From positions 1 through 9,879 of the forward strand of contig CAIYOB010000553.1 in the NCBI GenBank assembly GCA_903927685.1: a stretch of DNA of 9,879 nucleotides, in the 5' to 3' direction. The notes beneath the pieces are model-generated. The model saw only the letters and a list, made by a program, of their open reading frames with translations. It had not been told where the DNA came from and searched no databases. How positions within the stretch are numbered: position 1 is the stretch's first letter; each line of letters starts with the position of its first letter. This document shows, in pieces, positions 1 to 7,770 of this stretch. Position numbers and translations under genes: made by a program. This stretch comes from an uncultured Planctomycetaceae bacterium (lineage in GTDB: Bacteria; Planctomycetota; Planctomycetia; Pirellulales; Pirellulaceae).

Positions 1-2052
1 CAGACGCAGAATGCGGTGGTCTGCCTGGATCGCGATTCGGGCCAACAACGTTGGCGTGCCGATAGCGGCCCCGCGGGAACGCTGGTCGTGCACGACGAAG
101 TGATCCTGCACGCCAACCAAAAGCAACTGATCGCCCTGGCCGCCGCCGATGGCAAGCCCCTGTGGACGCTGCCCGGAGCCAAAGGCTTTGGCGCCGTGAA
201 TCCGCCGGATTTATTTGTCGCGGACGGACTGGTCTGGTACGCCAGCGGCACGCCGGAGATCGAGAGCCTGACGGGCTACGATCTGCGGACGGGACAGCCG
301 GCACGCACCGTCGAGGTCGGACCGCTGGCCACCCGCGGGCACCACGCCCGCTGTTATCGCAGCAAGGCAACGGACGAGTTCTTGTTGCTGCCCAAGCGCG
401 GCGTCGAGTTCATCAGCCTGCAGGGCGAGCCGCACTCGCGGAATAACTGGGTCCGCGGCGCCTGCCGGTACGGCGTCCTGCCCTGCAACGGCTTGCTGTA
501 CAGCCCCCCGCATCCCTGCTTCTGTTACGCGGGTGTCAAGCTGGGCGGATTTCTCGCCCTGGCGCCGGCCAATACGCAGGCCGGCACAGATCGCGAGGCA
601 GCGCAGGGCGAGCGATTGGAACGTGGGCCGGCCTACGGGGAAATGCCAAGCCCGGCGTCCGAGAACCGCGATGGGCTGGATTGGCCAATGTACCGTCACG
701 ACGCAAAACGCAGTGGCAGCACGGCTGCAGGGGTGGGCACCGCCTTGGCGCCGGCGTGGGACATGCCCCTCGGCGGCCGGCTGACCCAGCCGGTCGTGGC
801 CGAAGGTCGTGTGTTCGTCGCGCGGATCGATGCGGGCCAAGTCTGCTGCCTGGATGCGGACACGGGAAAGCGGCTGTGGGATTTCGTCTGCGGCGGGCGA
901 GTCGATTCGTCGCCAACGTACTACCAGGGCCGACTGATCTTCGGCTCGGCGGATGGATCCGTCTACTGCTTGCGGGCCAACGATGGCGAGTTAGCTTGGC
1001 GGTTCCAGGCCGCCCCACAGGACCGTTGCGTCGTGGCTTACGGACAAGTTGAATCGGCTTGGCCCGTCCACGGCAGCGTCCTGCTGCTGAACGACACGCT
1101 CTACTTCACCGCCGGCCGGTCGAGCTTTCTGGACGGCGGGTTGCTCCTGTACGGCCTCGATCCGCGCACGGGCCAACAGCGTTACGCGACCCGACTGGAT
1201 GGGCCGCACCCGGACGTCAGCCAACTGGACGAGAACGCCTACGCGATGGAAGGCGCCAAGTCGGACATCCTGGTCAGCGACGGCCAGTTGTTGTACCTGT
1301 ATCACAATGTCTTCAATGCCCAGTTGGAGCGGCAGCCCACGCCGGTGCTGGGCGAACCGGGAGTTCGGAATCTGGGCGAGCGGCAGTTCGGCGAGCACCT
1401 GTTCGCCAACGCCGGCTTTCTGGATGACTCGTGGTTCAGTCGCAACCAGTGGATGCTGGGCGACCAATGGACCGCCTTCAACTTTGCCCACCAGGCGCCC
1501 AAGGAGGGCGAGCTGCTGGTGTTCGACGATGAGCACACGTACGCCGTGAAGTGTTTCGTGCGCCGCAACGTGCTCAGTCCGCTGTTCTTCCCCGCGACCG
1601 ACGGTTACTTCCTGGTGGCGGACAGCAACGCCGCGCGACCGGTCGTGGTGAACCCGCGGCAGCAGCCGGACTGGCTGCGCTGGCTGCCTCAGGAGGGCGC
1701 GTTGCAGAAATGCTGGAATCTGGACGTGGGCTTTGCCCGAGCCGAGCCGCCTCAGTGGATGACCAACACGCCCGTCCGCATCCGGGCGCTGGTCCGCACC
1801 GCCGATGCGCTGTTTGCCGCCGGGCCCCCCGATGTCTGCGACCCGGCGGATCCGCTCGCCGGATTGGAAGGCCGGCGAGGTGCCGTCCTACTGGCGTTCG
1901 ATCCCAACGACGGGAAAAAGACTCTCGAAATCCGCTTGGAAGCTCCGCCGGTATTCGACGGGCTGATGGCCGCCCGTGGCCGGCTGTACCTTTCGACAGT
2001 GGACGGCCAAGTCAGCTGCCTCGCCGCGGACGCGAAACGTCCCGAGTCCTGA
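1..2052 (+). CDS. PQQ-like beta-propeller protein (BamB-like), 5' partial
   Basis: The reading frame is open from the first base and ends at TGA 2050-2052, giving 683 codons. The true start lies upstream; the GTG at 16 is only the first in-window start codon and falls mid-domain. PQQ-type blade motifs (xLDxxTGxxxW) recur: VCLDRDSGQQRWRA near nt 19, CCLDADTGKRLWDF near 844, YCLRANDGELAWRF near 964 and LYGLDPRTGQQRY near 1150. A second propeller half begins at DWPMYRHDAKRSGS (nt 679), the usual opening of such domains. A His/Cys-rich block (HHARC at 340-354, GAC at 457-465, PPHPCFC at 505-525) lies between the halves. The protein is a paralogue of the 4561-7770 gene product, matching it from about residue 385 to the C-terminus, so the missing N-terminus may carry a signal peptide and methyltransferase domain too. 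Enzymatic activity is unproven: I see no classical quinoprotein dehydrogenase signature and no CxxCH haem motif. It converges on the GH99-like gene with a 19-bp gap. Family assignment is firm; function is unknown. Confidence 0.88.
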   Translation, partial: QTQNAVVCLDRDSGQQRWRADSGPAGTLVVHDEVILHANQKQLIALAAADGKPLWTLPGAKGFGAVNPPDLFVADGLVWYASGTPEIESLTGYDLRTGQPARTVEVGPLATRGHHARCYRSKATDEFLLLPKRGVEFISLQGEPHSRNNWVRGACRYGVLPCNGLLYSPPHPCFCYAGVKLGGFLALAPANTQAGTDREAAQGERLERGPAYGEMPSPASENRDGLDWPMYRHDAKRSGSTAAGVGTALAPAWDMPLGGRLTQPVVAEGRVFVARIDAGQVCCLDADTGKRLWDFVCGGRVDSSPTYYQGRLIFGSADGSVYCLRANDGELAWRFQAAPQDRCVVAYGQVESAWPVHGSVLLLNDTLYFTAGRSSFLDGGLLLYGLDPRTGQQRYATRLDGPHPDVSQLDENAYAMEGAKSDILVSDGQLLYLYHNVFNAQLERQPTPVLGEPGVRNLGERQFGEHLFANAGFLDDSWFSRNQWMLGDQWTAFNFAHQAPKEGELLVFDDEHTYAVKCFVRRNVLSPLFFPATDGYFLVADSNAARPVVVNPRQQPDWLRWLPQEGALQKCWNLDVGFARAEPPQWMTNTPVRIRALVRTADALFAAGPPDVCDPADPLAGLEGRRGAVLLAFDPNDGKKTLEIRLEAPPVFDGLMAARGRLYLSTVDGQVSCLAADAKRPES

Positions 2053-2071
2053 CATCCTGACAAACAGTTCT

Positions 2072-4291
2072 TCACTCCCGCGGATACAGCATGGTAAAAC
2101 GCCGTTTCTGCCCCGCGGTTGGTTGCGAATCCTCGTGGGCGCCGCCCCCGGCGAACACTTCCCGCAAGGCATCAAGATAGCCGAATCCCGCCAGGGTCGA
2201 GGGCAGCAGGAAATGGCCTTCGCCGAATTCATTCCAGTTAGCGAGCATGATGATGCGCCGCCCCAGCGAGTCGGCCGCAAAGCCCGGCATGAACTCGTCC
2301 TTCGCCCATCGCGCCAGGGCTTGGTAATCCTGCGGCGGGAGCCAAAAGCCGTCCTGCACCCCCCAGGCTTCCCGATCCCAGCCCATGGAAATGCTCGGCA
2401 ACATCCCCAGGCCCACCGCCTCGGCGGCCTGGCGCTGCCGGAGATTTTTCTCACGCTGCCGCTGATCCTGGGCGGCGCCCCAGGTATAGGCATAACAGGC
2501 GTCCACGCCGAGTCCTTTGATCTGCTTCAGTTGGTTGACATCCCCCGTACGTTCTTCCATCAGGACGATGATCCCGGGAAATCCCGCCTTCACGACTTCC
2601 TGACGCAACGTCTGGAGGGCGTGTTGTGCCCCGGACGTACCGCCGAAACTGGCCAGGAAATTCCGGTAACTGTAAACGGCCAGGACCGGCTGGCCGCCGA
2701 GCGTCAGGTAACGCGGATCCTTGAAGAAGTACTCGATCCAATAGGGGATGATGTTCTCTCGCCAATCCCGTGGATTCGTCGCACCGGCGCCTTCGTTGGT
2801 ATACATGATGGTGAACTTGGCCAGGTGCGAGTAGCGCGCGTTGAACAGCCCTTGGATCAGCGCGTGGTCCAGGACCCCGTTCTTGATGGGCTGATTGACG
2901 GCGTTGTTCGGCCGGTACCAGCAGTGCTGCTCGAAGCCGATGCCGTGCTCGACCTTCCACTTGATCTCCCAATCGGTCACCTCGGGGTTGCCCTCGTCGT
3001 ACCAGCCCAGGTAGGGCTCGCGTTTGTCCCGATAGGGATAAACGTAGTCCCACCCGGCATAGGCAGTCCCTTCCCGCCAGAGATTGCAGCTTTGAACCCC
3101 GAGCATCATCTCCGCCTTGACCGGCTGCGGCTCGGGCACATAGTCCGCCGGATAGTCACGCCAAGGATAGACCTGGAGATCGTCCACCCAGAGGTTGCCG
3201 GCAAAGCGGAGCGACTCGGTCGCCTTGGCGAAGGCCAGTTTCTGCGGCAGGGGTTTGCCGTTCAAGATGACTTCAGCCGTCCGGGATTGCGGATCGGCCA
3301 CGACTTTGGCCGCGTACCACAAGTTCGACCGATAGTTGACGAGCTTCTCCAGACGCAGGCCGCCGAGATCGATGGTCACGCCCTCGGCGGTGACGGGCAA
3401 CAGGAATCGGCACGCGACAACGGTTCTCTCCGTCCAGGTGCCGATCTTTCGACTCGCCTCGCCGGTCACCTGAAGGCTGAAGATATCCGGCTTCGTGCCG
3501 CACTCGAACTTTTCGATCCCGGCGTCGCGGAGTTCCCAGCCCGCTGGGGTTTTGCCGACGCCGCAGGTGACAAAGGTCTCGTTGAGGTGATAGCCTTTGT
3601 AGATCGTGACCGGATTGAGATCCAGCTCGCCGACGGCCGCGTCGCCGGTCTTGACCAGGAAAAAGTCGACGCTTTGAATCGGCTGGAGAAAGGCACAATC
3701 CCGGGCCTTGAGTTCGCCATCGACATAGACGTCAGCCTGTTTCGCCGCGAGATCGGCCACGACCTGGACGCCATAGTCGCGATTGGGTTCGATCGGGATG
3801 ATGACTTGGCCTGCTTCCCAGCACAGGTTCCCGTCTTGGGTGACCAGACTGACACCGGCTTGCTCGAGATCCCGCAGCTGCCAACAAACGCCGTTCATGA
3901 GGGTCGGCAGCTTGAAGCGGAATTCCAGTGTCAGCGTGCCGTCCGTCTGCCGGGCGATCTGATGCTTCAGTGTCAGCGCCGAGTCCTGGCTCGTGTCAAC
4001 CAGCTTGAACCAATCGCTGTGAAAGGCGAATCCCTGAGGATATTCACAGTTCGGCTGATAGTCGAAATAGCCGCCCGTCTTGTCCAGGTCCCAACCGGAA
4101 AGCTTGACCGTCTCTTTCTGCCTCCAGCTGTAGGGTCGGGGCGACAGGAAGAAACTGTTCAAGAGATAGCCCGTCTCGACCTCGCGAACGAGCGGCCGTG
4201 GCGCCAACGGCTTGATCTCCTCCGCCGCCCCTGCGGCGCTGCCCGCCAATGCGGCAAGCAAGAAGCACGTGGTCGTTTTGTGCAGACGCAT
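2072..4291 (-). CDS. Exported GH99-like / WbsX-type glycoside hydrolase candidate with LamG-like N-terminal domains
   Basis: The product has 739 residues, with ATG at 4289-4291 (reverse) preceded by AGGGAG six bases upstream. Residues 1-22 form a type I signal peptide (MRLHKTTTCFLLAALAGSAAGA), so it is probably periplasmic, outer-membrane associated or secreted. Residues of about 90-225 and 230-390 look like two concanavalin/LamG-type beta-sandwiches, each with a VYVDGE- or VILNGK-type strand; these commonly bind sugar. From about 395 to 730 is a TIM-barrel-like domain of the GH99-like/WbsX group: YLGWYDEGNPEVTDWEIKW near residue 428, a GQPVLAVYSY strand, and the C-terminal signature NWNEFGEGHF near 682-691 followed by GFGYLDALREVF. 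GH99 enzymes are endo-acting on alpha-mannosides, but WbsX-type relatives are mostly uncharacterised and linked to polysaccharide metabolism, so the substrate cannot be read from sequence. It is transcribed divergently from the methyltransferase-propeller gene. Coding call very sure; exact activity uncertain. Confidence 0.85.
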   Translation of the reverse strand: MRLHKTTTCFLLAALAGSAAGAAEEIKPLAPRPLVREVETGYLLNSFFLSPRPYSWRQKETVKLSGWDLDKTGGYFDYQPNCEYPQGFAFHSDWFKLVDTSQDSALTLKHQIARQTDGTLTLEFRFKLPTLMNGVCWQLRDLEQAGVSLVTQDGNLCWEAGQVIIPIEPNRDYGVQVVADLAAKQADVYVDGELKARDCAFLQPIQSVDFFLVKTGDAAVGELDLNPVTIYKGYHLNETFVTCGVGKTPAGWELRDAGIEKFECGTKPDIFSLQVTGEASRKIGTWTERTVVACRFLLPVTAEGVTIDLGGLRLEKLVNYRSNLWYAAKVVADPQSRTAEVILNGKPLPQKLAFAKATESLRFAGNLWVDDLQVYPWRDYPADYVPEPQPVKAEMMLGVQSCNLWREGTAYAGWDYVYPYRDKREPYLGWYDEGNPEVTDWEIKWKVEHGIGFEQHCWYRPNNAVNQPIKNGVLDHALIQGLFNARYSHLAKFTIMYTNEGAGATNPRDWRENIIPYWIEYFFKDPRYLTLGGQPVLAVYSYRNFLASFGGTSGAQHALQTLRQEVVKAGFPGIIVLMEERTGDVNQLKQIKGLGVDACYAYTWGAAQDQRQREKNLRQRQAAEAVGLGMLPSISMGWDREAWGVQDGFWLPPQDYQALARWAKDEFMPGFAADSLGRRIIMLANWNEFGEGHFLLPSTLAGFGYLDALREVFAGGGAHEDSQPTAGQKRRFTMLYPRE

Positions 4292-4297
4292 ACTTAT

Positions 4298-4303
4298 CTC
4301 CCT
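4298..4303 (-). promoter_or_regulatory. Shine-Dalgarno site of the GH99-like gene
   Basis: On the minus strand the sequence reads AGGGAG, then ATAAGT, then ATG at 4291. This purine-rich match at six bases spacing supports 4291 as the start, in agreement with the well-formed signal peptide beginning there. Confidence 0.65.
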
Positions 4304-4342
4304 GGGGTTGGTTCTTGCCGCTTGGCAGTGTCCGCTCGTTTC

Positions 4343-4375
4343 GCGGCCATCAGCCGCACTGGCCCAGCAGGCCGG
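4343..4375. repeat. Two tandem short inverted repeats (hairpins) in the divergent spacer
   Basis: The first is GCGGC-CATCA-GCCGC (4343-4357), a perfect 5-bp stem with a 5-base loop. One base later comes CTGGCC-CAGCA-GGCCGG (4359-4375), a 6-bp stem containing one T-G wobble, also with a 5-base loop. They lie 52-84 bases upstream of the GH99-like start codon and could be an operator or 5'-leader structure. Neither is followed by a T-run, so they are not typical intrinsic terminators. In DNA this GC-rich, short stems also occur by chance. Confidence 0.35.
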
Positions 4376-4547
4376 AGGGGAGCAGCGGCGTGGCCTCGTT
4401 GAATCCGGTCATCTGGGTACGTGCGAAGCGTTTGATTGTGGGCGGGCGGTGTTCCGATGTAAATACGGAAGATGCCTGTCGGTGCCCGCGATGGCGAAGT
4501 CTGCGGAAGGTTGCTTTTGCCGCCGCCAGACGGTAATCTGCCAGGGT

Positions 4548-4553
4548 GGGAGG
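4548..4553 (+). promoter_or_regulatory. Shine-Dalgarno site deciding the start of the methyltransferase-propeller gene
   Basis: GGGAGG lies seven bases before ATG 4561. It favours this ATG over the in-frame GTG at 4546, which would overlap the site and add five residues before the signal peptide. Confidence 0.7.
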
Positions 4554-4560
4554 CAGAACG

Positions 4561-7500
4561 ATGAGACTGGTATTGTTGACGATCGCGCTTGCTGTTGGGG
4601 CCAACGCGGCGGAACAGCCTGGGGTGCAGAAGGTTCTCGAAACCACCGGCGTCACGGGCGGCCTGGTGGTGCACATCGGCTGCGGCGACGGCAAGCTGAC
4701 GGCGGCGCTCCGCGCGAATGACAGCTTCCTCGTCCAGGGACTGGATGCCGACGTCGGGAACGTCCAGGCGGCACGGGAACACCTCCGGTCGCTCGGCCTG
4801 GACGGCCGGGCTTCGGTCGACCAGTGGCGCGGTCCGCGCCTGCCTTACGCGGACAATCTTGTCAACCTGATCGTGGTCAGCAGGCCGTTGTCCGTCGCCA
4901 AGGAAGAACTCCTCCGCGTCCTCCGGCCGGGCGGCGTGGCGGTCTTTCTCGCCAGTGGCAAAGGGCCAATGACCACTGACAAATTAACGAAGCCGTGGCC
5001 GCAGGCCATGGACGCGTGGACGCATTACCTGTACGACGCCAGCAACAACGCGGTCTCGCATGATACGGCGGTTGGACCGCCGCAGCACCTGCAGTGGGTC
5101 GTCGAGCCAAAATGGGCCCGCAGTCACGACCACCTGTCCACCACCAGCGCGGTCGTCTCGTCGGGCGGGCGGATCTTTTCCATCGTCGACGAAGCGCCCA
5201 CGGCGTCGGTGGCTTTGCCGCCCAAATGGGTCTTGCTGGCGCGCGATGCGTTTAACGGCGTGCTGCTGTGGAGACGGCCGATCGAGGACTGGCAGTATCA
5301 TCTGCGCGGATTTCGCAGCGGGCCGGCCGAATTGGCGCGGCGACTGGTGGCCGTCGGCGACTGCGTCTATGTCACGCTGGGCTACGGCAGTCCCGTGTGT
5401 GCACTGGACGCCGCCACGGGCCGCACCGTGCGGACTTATGCCCAGACAGCCAACGCCACGGAATTCATCTGCCACGACGGCATCTTGTTGGTGGTGACGG
5501 CCGACTCGCTGTTGGCGGCCGCCGACGAGGACCAACTGGCGCGATCCGCCGCGGAACGCTGGAACTTCTGGCCCGTTTACGGCGCACCGGCGTCGTCCAA
5601 GAGTCTCTGGGCGGTGCGAGCCGACACGGGCGAGACCCTGTGGAGCAAGACCGGCCCGGATGTCGCTGACCTGATGCCCACGGCACTGGCGGCGGCCGGC
5701 AAGCGTGTGGTGTTCGAGAACCTGCGGCACGTGATCTGCGCTGACGCGGAACGCGGCCAGGAGATCTGGCGCGCGGAGCGTCCGCTGGCGCCGGTGCGCC
5801 CGACATGGAGCGGTCCGACGCTGGTGTGCCGTGGCGACGTGGTCTTGTCGGCCGATCGAGCCGCCACGGCCGACGGGGAATTGGCCTGGTCCGTCAACAG
5901 CGCCGGCGGGAATTCACCGCGGGGCGAACTGATCGCGTTTTCGGCCCAGGATGGCCGGCGGCTGTGGACCGCGCCGGCGCGCGAAGGCTACAACTCGCCG
6001 GTCGACGTGCTGGTGGCCGGAGGGTTGGTGTGGAGCGGCGACCTGGTCAAGGCCCTCGATCCAGGCATCACGCAAGGCCGGGATCTGGCCACGGGTGAAG
6101 TCCGCCAGACGCGCCCGAACGACCAGCAGTTCTACGCGATCGGGATGGGGCACCACCGCTGCTATCGTAACAAGGCGACGGATCGCTTTCTGATCACGGG
6201 CCGCGCGGGCGCCGAGTTCATCGACTTGGACAGCGGGACGCCCGTGGCCAATCACTGGGTCCGCGGCGCCTGCCAGTTCGGCGTCATGCCCGCCAACGGC
6301 CTGCTGTACGCGCCGCCGCACGCCTGTGCGTGTTTCATTCTGTCGAAACTCAACAGCTTCACCGCCCTGGCTCCGGCGCGGGCGGGCAGGGAGGAGCAGG
6401 GAGCGGGAAGCACGGAGCAGGGCGAGGCGAACGCGGAGCGGCTGGCAGTCGGACCGGGTTATGAACTGGCCGATCCGCCGTCACGCAGTTCCGACCTCGA
6501 TTGGCCGACCTATCGCCGGGACGCCGTTCGCAGCGGTTCGACGCCGACGCCTGTGCCGGCTTACCTGGCCCCGGCCTGGCAGACGAAAGTCGGCGGTAAA
6601 CTGACCGCCCCGGTGATCGCTGGCGGTCGGTTGTTTGTCGCGGCGACGGAGAATCACGAGGTCCTGGCGCTCGATGCGACCAGCGGCGTTCTGTTGTGGC
6701 GATTCGTGGCCGGCGGTCGAGTGGATTCGCCGCCGACGATCCATGCCGCTCGGGTGCTGTTTGGCTGTGCGGACGGCTGGGTCTACTGCTTGAACTCGAG
6801 CGACGGCCGGCTGGTGTGGCGGTTTCGTGCGGCGCCGTGGGATGAACGGATCGTGGCCTATGGCCAGCTGGAATCGCCCTGGCCGGTGCCCGGCAGCGTG
6901 CTGGTCCAGGACGGCGTCGTGTTCTGCGCGGCAGGCCGATCGTCGTATCTGGACGGCGGGATTGTGCTGTATCGGCTGGATGCCCGGACCGGCCGGGAAC
7001 TGTCGCAGACTCGCGTGGATGACCGCGGCGGGACCGGCGCGACAGGGCACCTGAACGACGTATTGTCCTGCGACGGTTCGCTGGTCTTCATGCGGCACGA
7101 GAGTTTCGACTTGGAGGGCGTGCTGCTGAAGAAAGCCGTGCGGCATCTGCACAGCGCCGCCGGCTTTCTGGACGACGCCTGGTGGCATCGCACCTACTGG
7201 ATCTACGGCGGGCAGATGGCTTCGGGCTGGGGGGCATGGCCGAACATGGGCAACCGGGTTCCGTCCGGCCAGATCATGGTCATGGACCAGCACGCGACCT
7301 ATGGCTTTGGCCGCCAGCAATACGCCAACGGGGTCCATGCCGGGCTGAATGCGCGGTATCACTTGGTGTCCTTCGACAAGCAGTTGCCGGCGCTGGTGTC
7401 GCCGCCGGCCAAACCCGCTCGCAAAGCAGGCCAACCTGCCAGGAAAGCCGTCGCGGCGGCCGAGCCGAAGGCGGTGATGCGCTGGTCGGTCGAGGTGCCG

Positions 7501-7770
7501 TTGCTGGCTCGGGCGATGGTGCTGGCGGATCGGACGCTGTTCCTGGCCGGGCCGCCGGAGGGGGCGGGGCTCGAGGACCTGTCGGCCGCTCATGAAGGCC
7601 GCACCGCAGCGTTGCTCTGGGCCGTCTCCGCCGACGGCGGTCAGAAGTTGGCGGACTGCCCGCTGGCGGCCCCTCCGGTTTGGGACGGCCTGGCGGCCGC
7701 CAACGGACGGTTGTATCTGTGCACGTTGGACGGCCACGTGTTGTGCCTGGCGGAAAGGAAGACGCCGTAG
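4561..7770 (+). CDS. Exported SAM-methyltransferase-like domain fused to a PQQ-like beta-propeller
   Basis: The product has 1069 residues, from ATG 4561 with a good Shine-Dalgarno to TAG 7768-7770. Residues 1-16 (MRLVLLTIALAVGANA) form a short signal peptide. Residues of about 22-135 are a class I methyltransferase fold: motif I HIGCGDGKL at 38-46 (His where Asp/Glu is usual before the glycines), acidic D62 at the end of strand 2, LPYADNLVNLIVV at 94-106, and LRPGG at 121-125. A family block WTHYLYDASNNAVSHD leads into PQQ-type blades (CALDAATGRTV, WAVRADTGETLW, ICADAERGQEIW). A His/Cys cluster follows (HHRC 531-534, C571, H587-A-C-A-C591). After a Glu/Gln/Gly-rich linker, a second propeller half starts at DLDWPTYRRDAVRSGST. 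An Ala/Lys/Pro-rich insertion lies near nt 7402-7470. It is a paralogue of the 1-2052 gene. The architecture resembles large uncharacterised planctomycete proteins often labelled BamB-like. Methyl transfer outside the cytoplasm is doubtful; the domain may bind another ligand. Confidence 0.88.
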   Translation: MRLVLLTIALAVGANAAEQPGVQKVLETTGVTGGLVVHIGCGDGKLTAALRANDSFLVQGLDADVGNVQAAREHLRSLGLDGRASVDQWRGPRLPYADNLVNLIVVSRPLSVAKEELLRVLRPGGVAVFLASGKGPMTTDKLTKPWPQAMDAWTHYLYDASNNAVSHDTAVGPPQHLQWVVEPKWARSHDHLSTTSAVVSSGGRIFSIVDEAPTASVALPPKWVLLARDAFNGVLLWRRPIEDWQYHLRGFRSGPAELARRLVAVGDCVYVTLGYGSPVCALDAATGRTVRTYAQTANATEFICHDGILLVVTADSLLAAADEDQLARSAAERWNFWPVYGAPASSKSLWAVRADTGETLWSKTGPDVADLMPTALAAAGKRVVFENLRHVICADAERGQEIWRAERPLAPVRPTWSGPTLVCRGDVVLSADRAATADGELAWSVNSAGGNSPRGELIAFSAQDGRRLWTAPAREGYNSPVDVLVAGGLVWSGDLVKALDPGITQGRDLATGEVRQTRPNDQQFYAIGMGHHRCYRNKATDRFLITGRAGAEFIDLDSGTPVANHWVRGACQFGVMPANGLLYAPPHACACFILSKLNSFTALAPARAGREEQGAGSTEQGEANAERLAVGPGYELADPPSRSSDLDWPTYRRDAVRSGSTPTPVPAYLAPAWQTKVGGKLTAPVIAGGRLFVAATENHEVLALDATSGVLLWRFVAGGRVDSPPTIHAARVLFGCADGWVYCLNSSDGRLVWRFRAAPWDERIVAYGQLESPWPVPGSVLVQDGVVFCAAGRSSYLDGGIVLYRLDARTGRELSQTRVDDRGGTGATGHLNDVLSCDGSLVFMRHESFDLEGVLLKKAVRHLHSAAGFLDDAWWHRTYWIYGGQMASGWGAWPNMGNRVPSGQIMVMDQHATYGFGRQQYANGVHAGLNARYHLVSFDKQLPALVSPPAKPARKAGQPARKAVAAAEPKAVMRWSVEVPLLARAMVLADRTLFLAGPPEGAGLEDLSAAHEGRTAALLWAVSADGGQKLADCPLAAPPVWDGLAAANGRLYLCTLDGHVLCLAERKTP
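6379..6440 (+). repeat. GA-rich imperfect mini-repeat inside the propeller gene, encoding a linker
   Basis: Degenerate copies of a GGAGCAGGG-like unit occur in succession (GGAGGAGCAGGGAGC, then GGGAAGCACGGAGCAGGG, then GAGGCGAACGCGGAGCGG). They encode a Glu/Gln/Gly/Ala linker between the propeller halves, beginning AGREEQGAGSTEQGEA. The paralogue at 1-2052 has a shorter, less repetitive linker at the same place (near nt 570-630), consistent with local expansion by slippage. Confidence 0.45.

Larger units (their letters stand above)
4292..4560. other. Divergent intergenic region between GH99-like and methyltransferase-propeller genes
   Basis: This 269-bp spacer separates two divergent starts, so it must hold promoters for both genes. 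I see no convincing open gene here. It carries the two ribosome binding sites and a pair of adjacent short hairpins at 4343-4375. A weak sigma70-like pairing, TTGCTT at 4511-4516 and TAATCT at 4534-4539 with 17 bases between them, points at the methyltransferase-propeller gene. Each hexamer matches consensus at only three positions, so it is a suggestion only. I found no match to a sigma54-type -24/-12 element. Confidence 0.5.

Noticed and set aside
1..2052. Quinoprotein alcohol or glucose dehydrogenase function for the propeller proteins
   Set aside because: Blade motifs are PQQ-like, but I see no adjacent-Cys disulfide signature in the expected setting, no catalytic-site pattern and no cytochrome CxxCH, so a dehydrogenase name is not supported.
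2053..2071. Bidirectional terminator between the convergent genes
   Set aside because: The 19-bp gap contains no inverted repeat or T-run that I can see, so termination must be encoded elsewhere or be factor-dependent.
1976..4402. Very long plus-strand open frame (808 codons) opposite the GH99-like gene
   Set aside because: The minus strand encodes a coherent protein with signal peptide and recognisable family motifs. The antisense product is low-complexity, rich in Leu/Val/Asp/Arg, with no motif, and also runs through the convergent gene's end. It is a GC-codon-bias shadow.
4511..4539. TTGCTT-17-TAATCT as a firm sigma70 promoter
   Set aside because: Only three of six consensus matches in each box; kept as a remark in the spacer entry and not called as a promoter.
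4546..4560. GTG at 4546 as the start of the methyltransferase-propeller gene
   Set aside because: It would overlap the Shine-Dalgarno GGGAGG and put five extra residues in front of a compact signal peptide; ATG 4561 is better placed.
6481..7737. Minus-strand open frame (418 codons) opposite the propeller gene
   Set aside because: It lies opposite the conserved second propeller half and shows no domain; the paralogous coding strand explains the region.
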